Assembly (NCBI GenBank): GCA_013152435.1
Contig: JAADGJ010000012.1
Location: forward strand, 82,250-146,249
Source of the DNA: Chloroflexota bacterium
GTDB lineage: Bacteria; Chloroflexota; Anaerolineae; DUEN01
Length of the DNA stretch: 64,000 nucleotides
Direction of reading: 5' to 3'
In this document: positions 34,145 through 43,877 of the stretch, in pieces
How the letters are laid out: every line of letters begins with the position of its first letter
Position numbering within the stretch: the first letter of the stretch is position 1
Position numbers and translations under genes: made by a program
The notes under the pieces: model-generated
Told to the model about the DNA's origin: nothing
Databases searched by the model: none
What the model saw: only the letters and a program-made list of their open reading frames with translations

Positions 34145-35830
34145 ATGTTTCTGCGTTTTGGCCGCTCTCTCTGGCTGGCCCCGCTCACGCTGATCCTGGT
34201 CATCGCCTTGCTTCATCCATTGGCTACGGGAGCCATCAGCACAGCCCAACCGGTGATCAACGCGCTACGCGACGAATCGCCCGTCACCCCCACCCCCACC
34301 GCCACACTCACCCCAAGCGACCAACGAACCCTCGTCTACGGGCGGGTGACGGTGGACGGCCAGCCAGCACCCGTAGGCGCCGTCGTCACGGCCCACAACC
34401 CGCGTGGGGATACCGTCGGCACCTTCACCGTCGTCTACCCCGGCTTGTACGGCGTCATGCCGGTCTACGGCGAGAACCCGCCGGCCCCCGGCATGCGTGA
34501 GGGCGAGCCGGTCTCATTCGAGGTGGACGGCGTGCCCGCCACGCCCTCCGTCACCCTCAACTGGACAAACGACAACGCCTTCCATCGGGTCGACCTGTCC
34601 GCCACGGCCCCCACGCCGACTCCCACGCCAAGCCCCACACCTGAAGGGTATGGATGGGCGCTGAAGTTCACCATCCCCAAGCCGCCGCCATCGATCAAGG
34701 TGTGGGGGATCTACTTCCCCAGCCGGGACATCGGCTACGCGGTGGGCGGGCCGGAGTGGACCGCCAACACGGGCACGGCTTTCATCTACAAGACCTCTGA
34801 TGGCGGCGAGACCTGGACGGAGCTGACCAACCATCCCATGACGGCCGAGAAGGGGTTCCTGTCGGCCATACATTGCAAGGATACGTACACGTGCTGGGCG
34901 GTGGGTCGGTTCGCCACCATCCTGCGCACGACCAATGGCGGCGTCTCCTGGGGGAAGATGCCCCGCCCCAACGATCTCAGCGGGGGGCTGTACGGCGGCT
35001 TCCTTTACTCCGTGCTCTGGACGGGCAACGGCAACACCGTGCTGGTGGGGACCACGCTGAACTTCATCCTCCGGGCCACCGATGGGGTGAACTTTAACCC
35101 GGTGCAGGTCAGCAACAACTTCGTGGTGCGCGATATCGAATGCCCCACGCCCAGCATCTGCTACGCGGCTGCCAAAGGGCGGCTCTACACGACGGTCAAC
35201 AACGGCGCGAGCTGGGGGGCGAAGAAGTGGTACGATCCGAACAACCCGACCACGGAGCCCCGGGCGGATCGCTACGCCTATGACCTCAGCTTCCTGGACA
35301 CGAACACGGGATGGATCGCGACCACGCTGGAGGATGCTCCCCCGGGCATACCGCCCAGCACCATCCTGAAGGTCACCAACGCCACCGCAAGCTCCCCCAC
35401 GTTCGAACAGCAGGCGACCTTCCCGGTCGTCCTGGAGCGCCTGCAGATGGTGAGCGAGACGGTGGGATACGCCGTGGGCTGGCAGGGGAACGTCTACCAG
35501 ACCACCGACGGCCAGACGTGGGTGCCGATCGGCGGGCCGCCCACTACGGCAAACCTGGTGTCGCTGTTCGCCTTCGATGAGAACGACCTGTGGGTGGGCG
35601 ATGATCAGGGGAACATCTGGCACTACTCCGGGCCGCCGCCCACGCCGACGCCGACCAGCACGCCCACGCCGACGGAGACGCCCACCATCACACCGACACC
35701 CACCGATACGCCGACGCCGACCAGCACGCCCACGCCGACCAGCACGCCCACACCCACCCCGACGCCGACGCCGGAGGAGGATCGAACCTATCTGCCCATA
35801 CTGCTGTCGGGTTCACCCACAACGCCATAG
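34145..35830 (+). CDS. Secreted YCF48-like beta-propeller protein
   Basis: This 561-residue exported protein starts with ATG 34145, nine bases after GGAGG; the ATG at 34136 touches the ribosome-binding site. The signal segment is LWLAPLTLILVIALLHP. A carboxypeptidase-regulatory-like region (VYGRVTVDGQPAPVGAVV) leads to a propeller with YCF48/BNR-type blades: IYKTSDGGETWTEL, LRTTNGGVSWGKM, LYTTVNNGASWGA and VYQTTDGQTWVPIG. A Thr-Pro repeat of about 45 residues and the tail TYLPILLSG close the protein; this tail is common in Chloroflexota secreted proteins and may be a sorting signal. Ligand and role are unknown. Confidence 0.8.
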   Translation: MFLRFGRSLWLAPLTLILVIALLHPLATGAISTAQPVINALRDESPVTPTPTATLTPSDQRTLVYGRVTVDGQPAPVGAVVTAHNPRGDTVGTFTVVYPGLYGVMPVYGENPPAPGMREGEPVSFEVDGVPATPSVTLNWTNDNAFHRVDLSATAPTPTPTPSPTPEGYGWALKFTIPKPPPSIKVWGIYFPSRDIGYAVGGPEWTANTGTAFIYKTSDGGETWTELTNHPMTAEKGFLSAIHCKDTYTCWAVGRFATILRTTNGGVSWGKMPRPNDLSGGLYGGFLYSVLWTGNGNTVLVGTTLNFILRATDGVNFNPVQVSNNFVVRDIECPTPSICYAAAKGRLYTTVNNGASWGAKKWYDPNNPTTEPRADRYAYDLSFLDTNTGWIATTLEDAPPGIPPSTILKVTNATASSPTFEQQATFPVVLERLQMVSETVGYAVGWQGNVYQTTDGQTWVPIGGPPTTANLVSLFAFDENDLWVGDDQGNIWHYSGPPPTPTPTSTPTPTETPTITPTPTDTPTPTSTPTPTSTPTPTPTPTPEEDRTYLPILLSGSPTTP

Positions 35831-35862
35831 CGCCATCGACGGCATTGGGGATCCGAACGATC

Positions 35863-35895
35863 AGAATCCCGGAGCCTGGGAGGCTCCGGGATTCT
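35863..35895 (+). terminator. Rho-independent terminator after propeller gene
   Basis: A perfect 14-bp stem, AGAATCCCGGAGCC / GGCTCCGGGATTCT, with a 5-base loop is followed by CTTTC. Confidence 0.82.
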
Positions 35896-35911
35896 CTTTC
35901 GCCATCCACGC

Positions 35912-36179
35912 ACAGCGGCGCCAGCTCCCACGCGGGCGCCATCGCATGGGCGGCCGGGCGTGGGAGCCCGGCCCGCTCACAAGCGACGAGGCCTTCCCCC
36001 ACCACAGCAGCGCCAGCTCCCATGCTGGCGCCACCAAGGCGGCCGGGCATGGGAGCCCGGCCCGCTCACAAGCGACGAGGCCTTCCCCTTTGCCACAGCA
36101 GCGCCAGCTCCCACGCGGGCGCCACCGAGGGCGGCCGGGCGTGGAAGCCCGGCCCGCTCACAAGCGATGAGAGCGTCCC
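35912..36179. repeat. Three tandem ~90-bp units, each with an inverted repeat
   Basis: Units at about 35912-36003, 36005-36092 and 36096-36179 share CGCCAGCTCCCA ... GGCGGCCGGGC ... GCCCGGCCCGCTCACAAGCG. Within each, the arms CTCCCACGC and GCGTGGGAG can pair. In unit 2 both arms change together (CTCCCATGC / GCATGGGAG), keeping the stem. The array lies between two convergent genes and reaches the stop of the GH13 gene at 36187. Confidence 0.75.
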
Positions 36180-36186
36180 CTGCCGT

Positions 36187-37896
36187 TCACCGGAGCCGAA
36201 TGACATACGTGCCGTAGGGCTCCAGCGTGCCCAACGGTCGGTACCCTTCAAAGCCGCCCCCCTCTCGAACGGCGGGGGCGGGGGCCGGCTCCCCGGTCAG
36301 CACCTCCACCGGAAGCCCCTCCACCGGCTCGCCGCTCAATGGGCCGGACTCCAGATCCAGACGATAGTCGGAGATCGGCTCCCCAGACAGGTTGATGAGC
36401 ACCAACAGCGTCTCCGCGTCGCTGTGGCGCAGGAAGGCGTAGATCCGCCGGTCCTCGACCGTCACCTCCCGCCAGTCCCCGACGCGCAGCGCCTCGTGGG
36501 CATTGCGGGCACGGACCAGCCGCCGGTAATGGCTGAGCAGCGAATTCGGATCCCCTGTCTGGGCGGCCACGTTGACGTCACGGTAATCGGGCTGAGGCGC
36601 CCGCCAGGCCATGACGGCGGTGGTGAACCCGGCGTTCTCGGCATCCGACCACTGCATGGGCGTGCGGATGTTCTCATCCGGCTTTCCTCCCACCTGCCCG
36701 ATCTCCTCCCCATAGTAGAGGAAAGGCACGCCCGGACCCGTCAGCAGCAGGCTGGCCGCCACTTTGGCCTTGTTCACATCGCCGCGCAGCTCGGTCATCA
36801 CCCGGGGCTGATCGTGATTGGTGAGGAAGGTGGCGAACTGATTGGGCGGATAGCGCTCCGTCACCAGGCGATGGGCCCGCAGCACGTAACTCCGATCGCC
36901 GAACCGGGCGCTCCGCAGCATCGCCTGTGCCGTGTCGAACTCGAAGGCCAGGTCCAGCTGATCGCCGATATACTTGACCACCTCCGTCGTCGGGCTCCAC
37001 ACCTCGCCGACGGTCAGCGCCTCTGGGTTGATCGACTCATAGAACGCGTAGAAGCCCCGCAGCCATGCGTGCGTGGCGGGCGTGTTCTCCTGCACCCGGC
37101 CCTCCTCGACCAGATGCTTGACCGCGTCCAGCCGGAACCCATCCACGCCCATATCCTCCAGCCAGAAGCGGATCACCTTCTCCATCTCAGCGGTGACGGC
37201 CGGATTGTCGTAGTTCAGGTCGGGCATCCCCGCCCAAAAGATGCCGTAATAATAGCCGGTGGGAGAGCGATGCCAGACGCGCTGTCCCCACGGCCCCTTG
37301 TAGCCCGGATCCTGGTCGGACCAGATGTAGAAATCCCGGTAGGGGCTGTTCGGATCGCTGCGGGCGCTCTGGAACCAGGGATGCTTGGAGCTGGTGTGAT
37401 TCAGCACCATATCGATGATCACCCGGATGCCCCGCCGGTGGGCCTCCGCCATGAGCCGCCGGAAGTCCTCGTTCGTGCCATACTCCGGATCGACCCGGTA
37501 GTAGTCCGCCACGTCGTACCCGTGGTAGCTGGGCGACTCCATGATGGGCATCAGCCAAATGCCGGTGATCCCCAGGTCATCCGTCGTGGCGGGATCGCCG
37601 TCGTTCAGATAGTCCAGCTTCTCGATGAGGCCATTCAAGTCCCCCACGCCATCGCCGTCGCTATCGTAGAAGCTGCGCACGAAGATCTCATAGAAGACGG
37701 CGTCGTTCCACCAGGCATGCGGCTCCCTCTCCCCGACGCCCTCCGGGGTAGGTGTCAACGTGGGACTGGGCGTGGGCGTATCCGTAGGAGCCGGCGTGTC
37801 GGTCGGCGTCGGCGGGACGGGCGTGATCGGCGGGAAGACACAACCGGCCACCAGGACGAACACCAGCAGCAAAAGCCACCTATGGACATGTCGCAT
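36187..37896 (-). CDS. GH13 alpha-amylase-family lipoprotein
   Basis: This 569-residue extracellular lipoprotein hydrolyses alpha-glucans. The lipobox VAGC gives acylated Cys19 after MRHVHRWLLLLVFVLVAG, followed by a Thr-Pro linker. The four GH13 regions are visible: DMVLNHTS (I), GFRLDAVKHL with the nucleophile Asp (II), TVGEVW with the acid/base Glu (III), and FLTNHDQPR with the transition-state Asp (IV). A GMPDLNYDNP segment and the C-terminal beta domain complete it. ATG 37896 has GAGGAG eight bases upstream; the frame also has an ATG at 37920 without one. It lies 35 bases after the second GH13 gene, so the two form an operon for external and internal glucan use. Confidence 0.9.
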   Translation of the reverse strand: MRHVHRWLLLLVFVLVAGCVFPPITPVPPTPTDTPAPTDTPTPSPTLTPTPEGVGEREPHAWWNDAVFYEIFVRSFYDSDGDGVGDLNGLIEKLDYLNDGDPATTDDLGITGIWLMPIMESPSYHGYDVADYYRVDPEYGTNEDFRRLMAEAHRRGIRVIIDMVLNHTSSKHPWFQSARSDPNSPYRDFYIWSDQDPGYKGPWGQRVWHRSPTGYYYGIFWAGMPDLNYDNPAVTAEMEKVIRFWLEDMGVDGFRLDAVKHLVEEGRVQENTPATHAWLRGFYAFYESINPEALTVGEVWSPTTEVVKYIGDQLDLAFEFDTAQAMLRSARFGDRSYVLRAHRLVTERYPPNQFATFLTNHDQPRVMTELRGDVNKAKVAASLLLTGPGVPFLYYGEEIGQVGGKPDENIRTPMQWSDAENAGFTTAVMAWRAPQPDYRDVNVAAQTGDPNSLLSHYRRLVRARNAHEALRVGDWREVTVEDRRIYAFLRHSDAETLLVLINLSGEPISDYRLDLESGPLSGEPVEGLPVEVLTGEPAPAPAVREGGGFEGYRPLGTLEPYGTYVIRLR

Positions 37897-37931
37897 GTGC
37901 ACCACTCCTCCCCTATTCAACCCGTACCCGC

Positions 37932-39662
37932 TCAGGATCCAGCGCGGGATCCCCTCACCTCGCCGATGTACACCTCGAACGGCCCAACGGAGAGCGCCGA
38001 GAGCTCATCCTCTGAGGCGTCGCGATCCCGGCTGGAGAAGAGCACCCGGGATACGGAGTCCTCCAGGTCGAAGCTCAGCACCTGCTGACGATCCGACATG
38101 TTCAGCACGACCAGGCAGCTCTGCCCGTCCGCCTCGCTGCGACGCAGGAAAGCCAGATAGTCCTCGGCGTCCTCATGAAGCGGCTCGTACTCACCCACGA
38201 TGAGAGCCGGCGTCTCGCGACGCAGGCGCAACATACGCCGGTAGAAGTTCAACAGCGAGTCCGAGTCCTCCAACTGCTCCTCGACGTTCACGCCCTGCGC
38301 GTAGTTCGGGTTCACGGGCAGCCAGGTCTGCACTCCCGCGGGGCTGAACCCGGCGTTGGGCGCGTTGGCCCACTGCATCGGCGTGCGGCACTTGTCCCGG
38401 CCGATCTGGTTGGCGATGGCCAGAGCCTCCGTGGGAGGGATTCCCATCTCCTGCACAAGCGTGTGATACGCCCGAACGCCCAGCATATCCCGAAACTGGT
38501 TGATGTCCTCGAGCGGCAGATCCGTCATGCCGATCTCCTCACCGTAGTACAGGAATGGGGTCCCCTTGAGCGTAAGCATGAGCGCCAGGCAGATGCGGGC
38601 CCACTCGGCGTCGTGCTCCCCATCGCCGAAGTGGCTGATGATTCGCGAGGTATCATGATTGCCCAGGGTGTTGCAAGGCCAGGCGCCGGGCGGCAGGGCG
38701 GACAACCGCTCCCGCTGGTTGGCGCGCACCCACTCCGGCGTGAGCCGATCCGTCCGCATCAGCGGAAAGTTGAAGACGAGATGCAGCTCATTGGTCCCAT
38801 CGCCATAGAAGGCGATGTCGTCCGCCTCCCCCACCAGCACGCGATCCGGATATTCATCGACCACGGACCGCAACTCCTGCATCAGGTCGTGGACTTCCGG
38901 CCGATCGACCTGGTACCGGAACATCTCCCGCCGCTGCCTTCGCAGATAGGCCGCACGTTCCGTCTCCTCGCCCCGAAGCGCCAGAAGCGCCTTATACAGG
39001 TCGACCTGGGTGATCTCAGCCTGGTGATCAGGCATCTCCGGATCCTCGAAGATGGTGCTAACGGCATCCAGGCGAAAGCCGTCCACCCCCAGCTCCAGCC
39101 AGAAGCGGACGACATCGAACATGGCCTCCTTCACCTCCGGGTTGCGCCAGTTCAGATCGGGCTGTTCCTTGAGAAAGAAGTGATAGTAGTACTGATCCGT
39201 GGCGGGGTCATACTCCCAGGCGGAACCGCCGAAGATGGAATACCAGTTGTTCGGCGGGCCGCCGTCCCTCCCATCGCGCCAGATATACCAATCTCGCTTG
39301 GGATGATCCCGGCTGGAGCGAGACTCCTGGAACCAGGGATGCAAATGGGACGTGTGGTTCAGAACCAGGTCCAGGATCACCCGGATGTCTCGCCGATGTG
39401 CCTCGTCGAGGAATCGCCTGAAATCGTCCAACGTCCCATACTCAGGCGCCACTCCCTTGTAGTCGGAGATATCGTAGCCACAGTCGAACTGCGGCGACGG
39501 GTAATGAGGAGACAGCCAGATGGCGTCGATCCCCAGATCCCGCAGGTAGTCCAGACGCTCGATGATCCCCGGCAGATCGCCGATGCCATCGCCGTTGCCG
39601 TCGGCGAAGCTGCGAGGATAGATCTGATAGAAGACAGCCTTCTGCCACCACGTCAACATCAT
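37932..39662 (-). CDS. Cytoplasmic GH13 alpha-glucosidase (oligo-1,6-glucosidase/trehalose-type)
   Basis: This 576-residue enzyme has no signal peptide. It opens WWQKAVFYQIYPRSFADGNG, typical of GH13 alpha-glucosidases. Regions: LDLVLNHTSHLHPWF (I), GVDGFRLDAVSTIFED (II, nucleophile Asp), RVLVGEAD (III, acid/base Glu), TLGNHDTSRI (IV). The loop LKEQPDLNWRNPEV and the segment FLYYGEEIGMTDLP support the alpha-glucosidase subgroup. It would cleave imported oligosaccharides to glucose. It is upstream of the secreted GH13 gene in the same operon, and a dispersed repeat starts 20 bases before its ATG. Confidence 0.9.
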   Translation of the reverse strand: MMLTWWQKAVFYQIYPRSFADGNGDGIGDLPGIIERLDYLRDLGIDAIWLSPHYPSPQFDCGYDISDYKGVAPEYGTLDDFRRFLDEAHRRDIRVILDLVLNHTSHLHPWFQESRSSRDHPKRDWYIWRDGRDGGPPNNWYSIFGGSAWEYDPATDQYYYHFFLKEQPDLNWRNPEVKEAMFDVVRFWLELGVDGFRLDAVSTIFEDPEMPDHQAEITQVDLYKALLALRGEETERAAYLRRQRREMFRYQVDRPEVHDLMQELRSVVDEYPDRVLVGEADDIAFYGDGTNELHLVFNFPLMRTDRLTPEWVRANQRERLSALPPGAWPCNTLGNHDTSRIISHFGDGEHDAEWARICLALMLTLKGTPFLYYGEEIGMTDLPLEDINQFRDMLGVRAYHTLVQEMGIPPTEALAIANQIGRDKCRTPMQWANAPNAGFSPAGVQTWLPVNPNYAQGVNVEEQLEDSDSLLNFYRRMLRLRRETPALIVGEYEPLHEDAEDYLAFLRRSEADGQSCLVVLNMSDRQQVLSFDLEDSVSRVLFSSRDRDASEDELSALSVGPFEVYIGEVRGSRAGS

Positions 39663-39682
39663 TCTCCTCCACGTGATCTATC

Positions 39683-40060
39683 AGAGCGTATCTGAGGATT
39701 CACCGGGCCGACACGCCCTTAGAAAATTTGCCGGCAAGGTGTCTGAGGGGCTCCCTCAGCTACCAGCTCCGCAGGGGGAGGTGTGGAGGGGTCCTCCCCT
39801 CCACAGAAACCCCACTTTTCCGGCCTGCACCTGCCTTTCTCGGCCCTTCCCAAAGGGCCCAGGCCGAAGCCAGGCAGGTCGAAGGCAGAAGAAGGGCTTT
39901 CTCCGGAGGGGTGGAGCCCCTCCCTCTGGTTTGGCCCTTTGGGTAGCGAAGGGCAGTGCCCTTCGCTACCCATACAAGATATAGGGGGATGCCACAAAAT
40001 AGGCCGCATATATAGGACCTCAAAGAAAAAGGCCAAACTCCAGGGAGGGACGGAGCCTCT
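39683..40060. repeat. MITE-like repeat, copy G (long variant, right end missing)
   Basis: It starts AGAGCGTATCTGAGGATTCA and contains the usual interior plus an extra ~125-base module (TTTGGCCCTTTGGGTAGCGA, ACCCATACAAGATATAGGGG, CGCATATATAGGACCTCAAA) shared with copy H. The normal right terminal repeat is absent; the similarity fades near 40060. A second left-end-like motif (AGAAAATTTGCCGGCAAGGT) at 39720 suggests a nested or rearranged insertion. The rest up to 40167 holds nothing else I recognise. Confidence 0.7.
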
Positions 40061-40167
40061 CCGGGCCTCCCCGTGTGGGCCGTGAACGCCACGAAAAAAC
40101 GGCGGCAGGTCACCCGGCCGCCGAAGGAAGCCGACACATTCGTCGATGAACACCCGATAACCTCACA

Positions 40168-40524
40168 TCACACGACGAGGGCCAGCAAGAGGATCGCCAA
40201 CTCGATACCGATCGTCCAGCCGAACAGCCGCCACGATGACCGCTGCCCGACCCGCTTGTAATGATACTCACCCGTCCCAATGGCGAGCGCCAGCCACACC
40301 AGGCCCATAACGAGCACGGACCAGTGCCCCATAGAGACGGCCGCCCAATAGATGGTATCATGCACGTCCGTGACCCCGCCCAATCGGGCGTATATCCGAA
40401 ACAGCATGTCTCGGATGATCACGATCTCCCACAACCCAACAAGAAGCGTGCCGATCCACAAGACCAGGGCAAGCACGCCCGCCGGCACTCGTTTGAGACG
40501 CATACCCCTCCTATGAACGCTCAC
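40168..40524 (-). CDS. Small three-helix membrane protein at the end of the peptide-importer operon
   Basis: I do not recognise a family. From GTG 40524 the frame encodes 118 residues; from ATG 40503 (behind AGGAGGGGT) it encodes 111. Three hydrophobic segments are visible: [38 protein letters not shown] and [19 protein letters not shown]. The GTG overlaps the stop of the OppF-like gene (GTGA), so it is translationally coupled to the importer. The first importer operon also ends with a small multi-helix protein of a different family. A role as accessory to the transporter is only a context guess. Confidence 0.65.
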   Translation of the reverse strand: MSVHRRGMRLKRVPAGVLALVLWIGTLLVGLWEIVIIRDMLFRIYARLGGVTDVHDTIYWAAVSMGHWSVLVMGLVWLALAIGTGEYHYKRVGQRSSWRLFGWTIGIELAILLLALVV

Positions 40525-41558
40525 ACCCCGCGCAATTGCAGCTCATCCGCCCGGTGACACGCGACCCAATGATCTGGCTTCAGCTCCCGGAACTCCGGCG
40601 GCTCCTGCTCACAGATCGGCTCCGCGTACCGACAGCGAGGATGGAAATAGCACCCGCTGGGCGGGCTCGCCGGGTCCGCCACATCCCCGGGCATCAAGAT
40701 ACGCTCCGACTTATACAGCGGATCGGGCTTGGGCACGGCGGAGAGCAACGCCTCGGTATACGGGTGCAGTGGATTCGTATACAGATGCTCCACGTCGGCC
40801 ATCTCCACCACTTTGCCCACATACATCACCGCCACGCGATCGGAGACGTGCTGAACGACGCTCAGATCATGGGCGATGAAGATATAGGAGAGGTTGAAGT
40901 CCTTCTGCAAATCCAGCAGCAGGTTCAACGTCTGCGCCTGGATGGACACATCCAAAGCGGACACAGGCTCATCGCAGATCACCAGGCGCGGGTTCAAGGC
41001 CAGCGCGCGAGCGATGCCGATCCGCTGTCGCTGGCCGCCCGAGAACTCGTGTGGGTAGCGGCGCATGTGCTCCGGCCGAAGCCCCACATGTTCCAGAAGC
41101 CGGACGACGGTCTCCTCCACCTCGGGTCCCCGCCCCATGCCATGGATCTCCATCGGCTCCGCGATGATGTCGAACACCGTCATGCGGGGGTTCAGAGAGT
41201 TGATGGGGTCCTGGAAGATCATCGCCATCTCCTGCCGGACCAGCTTCATCTGCTCCTTGTCCAGGCTGAGCAGGTCCACCATCTCCTGCTCGCCGTTGGA
41301 CGAAAGCACGCTCGTCCTGAAGTGGATCCGGCCCGAGGTCGGCTCGTACAGGCGGATGATGCATCGCCCCGTGGTGGTCTTGCCACAGCCGCTCTCCCCC
41401 ACCAATCCCAGCGTCTCGCCCTCCCGAACGTACAGACTGACGTCGTCCACCGCCTTCACGTATCCCACGGTCCGCCGAAGGAGCCCGCGCTGGATGGGAA
41501 AGTACTTCTTCAGGTCCTGGACTTCCAGCAGGATGTTCTCTTGCCTTTGCTCCGCCAT
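40521..41558 (-). CDS. Oligopeptide-type ABC transporter ATP-binding protein (OppF-like)
   Basis: The protein has Walker [14 protein letters not shown]-loop [13 protein letters not shown], signature [10 protein letters not shown], Walker [14 protein letters not shown] and H-loop [10 protein letters not shown]. The Cys-bearing C-terminal extension is [22 protein letters not shown] 41558 ([15 protein letters not shown]) gives 345 residues; a GTG at 41570 overlapping the upstream stop (GTGA) is an alternative that adds four. It forms a pair with the OppD-like ATPase upstream and closely resembles the OppF-like protein of the first importer. Confidence 0.9.
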   Translation of the reverse strand: MAEQRQENILLEVQDLKKYFPIQRGLLRRTVGYVKAVDDVSLYVREGETLGLVGESGCGKTTTGRCIIRLYEPTSGRIHFRTSVLSSNGEQEMVDLLSLDKEQMKLVRQEMAMIFQDPINSLNPRMTVFDIIAEPMEIHGMGRGPEVEETVVRLLEHVGLRPEHMRRYPHEFSGGQRQRIGIARALALNPRLVICDEPVSALDVSIQAQTLNLLLDLQKDFNLSYIFIAHDLSVVQHVSDRVAVMYVGKVVEMADVEHLYTNPLHPYTEALLSAVPKPDPLYKSERILMPGDVADPASPPSGCYFHPRCRYAEPICEQEPPEFRELKPDHWVACHRADELQLRGV

Positions 41559-41566
41559 GGTTACGC

Positions 41567-42646
41567 TCACTCCCCCTCGTATAGCAGGCACTTAACCCAA
41601 TGCCCCTCTTCGACCTCAAGCCACTCCGGCTCGACACGGTCGCACTTGCCCGGCATGAAGTCCGGGCATCGGGGATGGAAGAGACACCCCGTCGGCAGAT
41701 GGAAGGGGTCAGGCACCATGCCTTTGATGGAGGCCAGCCGCTGTCGCCTCTTCTTTCCCAGGTGAGGAATGGATTCCAGCAAGGCTCGCGTGTAAGGATG
41801 CTTGGGCTCGTAGAACACCTTGACGACGTCAGCCCGCTCCACGACCTTGCCCAGGTACATGACCACGATCTCTTGCGCCATCTCAGCCACGACGCCCAGG
41901 TTATGCGTGATGAACATGATGGCCATGCCCACCTCTTCCTGCAGATCCCGCATGAGATCCAGGATCTGCGCCTCGATGGACACATCCAGCGCCGTCGTAG
42001 GCTCGTCGGCGATCAACATGTCCGGCTGACAGGAGAGGGCGATGGCGATCATCACGCGCTGCCGCTGGCCGCCGCTTAACTGATGGGGATAGCTGTCCAC
42101 GCGCTCGGTCGGATTGGGGATCCCGACCTTGCGCAACATCTCGATGGCGATCTCACGCGCCTCCTGCTTGGAGACGTGTCGGTACGCCTGGATCGCCTCC
42201 GTCATCTGGCTGCCGACCTTGCGCACGGGCACGAGCCGATGCAGGGTGACCGCCTCGATGATGTGAGCGCCGGCGGTGTACACGGGGGTCAGGGAGCTCA
42301 TGGGCTCCTGGAAGATCATGGCGATCTCCCCACCCCGGATCGATCGGATCTCCTGGCCATCCGGGTCCAGCTCAACCAGGTTGACCGTCTCCGTGATCTC
42401 AGAGCCATTGTCCTGAGAGCGGCGATAATACAGGATCTCCCCGCCCACGATCTTGCCCGGCCTGGGGACCATGTTCAGGATCGCCCGAGCGGTGACGGAC
42501 TTGCCGCAGCCACTCTCGCCGATGACCCCCAGCGTCTGGCCCCGCTTGATATCGAAGGTGACCCCGTCCACCGCCTTGATGATGCCTTCCCGCACATCAA
42601 ACTGAACCTTCAGGTCTCGTACCTCTACGAGCGGCTCACTCATCAC
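41567..42646 (-). CDS. Oligopeptide-type ABC transporter ATP-binding protein (OppD-like)
   Basis: This 359-residue ATPase has Walker [14 protein letters not shown]-loop [12 protein letters not shown], signature [10 protein letters not shown], Walker [14 protein letters not shown] and H-loop ITHNLGVV. The Cys-rich C-terminal segment is [18 protein letters not shown]. Compared with the usual OppD there is an insertion between Walker A and the Q-loop ([18 protein letters not shown]), also present in part in the first importer's OppD-like protein. It follows the OppC-like gene by nine bases. Confidence 0.92.
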   Translation of the reverse strand: MMSEPLVEVRDLKVQFDVREGIIKAVDGVTFDIKRGQTLGVIGESGCGKSVTARAILNMVPRPGKIVGGEILYYRRSQDNGSEITETVNLVELDPDGQEIRSIRGGEIAMIFQEPMSSLTPVYTAGAHIIEAVTLHRLVPVRKVGSQMTEAIQAYRHVSKQEAREIAIEMLRKVGIPNPTERVDSYPHQLSGGQRQRVMIAIALSCQPDMLIADEPTTALDVSIEAQILDLMRDLQEEVGMAIMFITHNLGVVAEMAQEIVVMYLGKVVERADVVKVFYEPKHPYTRALLESIPHLGKKRRQRLASIKGMVPDPFHLPTGCLFHPRCPDFMPGKCDRVEPEWLEVEEGHWVKCLLYEGE

Positions 42647-42655
42647 CCAGTCCTC

Positions 42656-43795
42656 CTATCGGCTACCGTAGGGGTCTAGCGCATCCCGCAGCCCGTCACC
42701 CAACATGTTATAGGCGAGGATGGCCGTGATGACGAAGGGCACAGGGGTCAGCAGCCAGGGTGCGAAGCGGATGGAACGCACGTTGCTGACCTCCTGCAAC
42801 AGCACCCCCCAGCTGGTGAGCGGCGGCCGCAACCCCAGCCCCAGCCAGCTCAGCGCCGTCTCCGCCAGGATCATGCCGGGAATGGCCAGCGTGGCGATGA
42901 CGATGATATGACTCAAGGCGCCGGGGATCAGGTGGCGGAACAGGACCCGTCTATCGCTGGCCCCGAAACTCAAGGCCGCCAACACGTATTCCCGCTCGCG
43001 CAGGGAGAGCACCATGCCTCGCACCTGCCGGGCCAGCCCACCCCAGCGCACGATGGCCAGGATCAGCGTGAGCATAAAGTACACCCAGATCGGGGACCAC
43101 TGCGGCGGGATCACCGCCGCCAGCGCCATGAAGAGCGGAATATCCGGGAACGCGGCCAGGAACTCCGTCACGCGCTGGACGAACATATCGATCGCGCCGC
43201 CGTAATACCCGGAGATGGCGCCCAACACCGTCCCCAAGAGGATCGTCATGATCTGCCCCAACAGGCCGATCAACAGGGACAGGCGGCCGCCGTATATGAT
43301 CCGGGAGAAGAGATCACGCCCCAGGCGATCCGTGCCGAACAGGAACACGTGCGCCTCCGGATCGTTCGGGTCGGTGCCGAAGAGATGGATATCCATCGGG
43401 ATCAACCCGAGCAGCTTGTACGGCTCGCCGCGCACGAAGAAATAGATGGGGTACCGCTTGGACGTGTCCACCACGTACGTGCGCTTCCGCAGCACCGGAT
43501 CGATCTTCTTCTCCAGACCGTACACGAAGGGCCGCAGGTGGAACTTCCCCTCCGTATCGACGAAATGAATCCACTGCGGCCGAGCCTCCAGGTAATCCGA
43601 CTTATGCTCCAGGAGATACGGGGCGAAGAACTCGGCGAACAGCGCGCACACGAAATAAAAGGACAAAACGATGATCGCACCCACGATGGCCAGCCTATTC
43701 CGCTTAAACCGCCACCATACCAGGTTCCAATAGCTCTGCTTGATCTGCTTCTTGGGGCGCCCAGTGGTCTCAGGCGACTCGTTCACAGTCATCAC
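42656..43795 (-). CDS. ABC transporter permease (OppC-like, with long periplasmic insertion)
   Basis: This is a 379-residue permease. The first helix (LAIVGAIIVLSFYFVCALFA) is followed by a long extracytoplasmic segment with [19 protein letters not shown], then FGTDRLGRDLFSR and the remaining helices. The EAA loop reads YVLAALSFGASDRRVLFRHL. The insertion matches that of the first importer's OppC-like protein. It follows the OppB-like gene by about 80 bases. Confidence 0.9.
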   Translation of the reverse strand: MMTVNESPETTGRPKKQIKQSYWNLVWWRFKRNRLAIVGAIIVLSFYFVCALFAEFFAPYLLEHKSDYLEARPQWIHFVDTEGKFHLRPFVYGLEKKIDPVLRKRTYVVDTSKRYPIYFFVRGEPYKLLGLIPMDIHLFGTDPNDPEAHVFLFGTDRLGRDLFSRIIYGGRLSLLIGLLGQIMTILLGTVLGAISGYYGGAIDMFVQRVTEFLAAFPDIPLFMALAAVIPPQWSPIWVYFMLTLILAIVRWGGLARQVRGMVLSLREREYVLAALSFGASDRRVLFRHLIPGALSHIIVIATLAIPGMILAETALSWLGLGLRPPLTSWGVLLQEVSNVRSIRFAPWLLTPVPFVITAILAYNMLGDGLRDALDPYGSR

Positions 43796-43877
43796 GCTTT
43801 CCCTCCAACAGTACCAGCCGGTGATTCACCAACAGCAGGCCCATCCACAAAGCCGCCGTTGCGATGCCATCCACCCA

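Noticed and set aside
39673..40153. Several overlapping 60-145-residue frames in the repeat copies (also near 29500, 47700 and 50600)
   Set aside because: They occur in both strands of every copy, change frame between copies and have no start signals; they are by-products of GC-rich palindromes.
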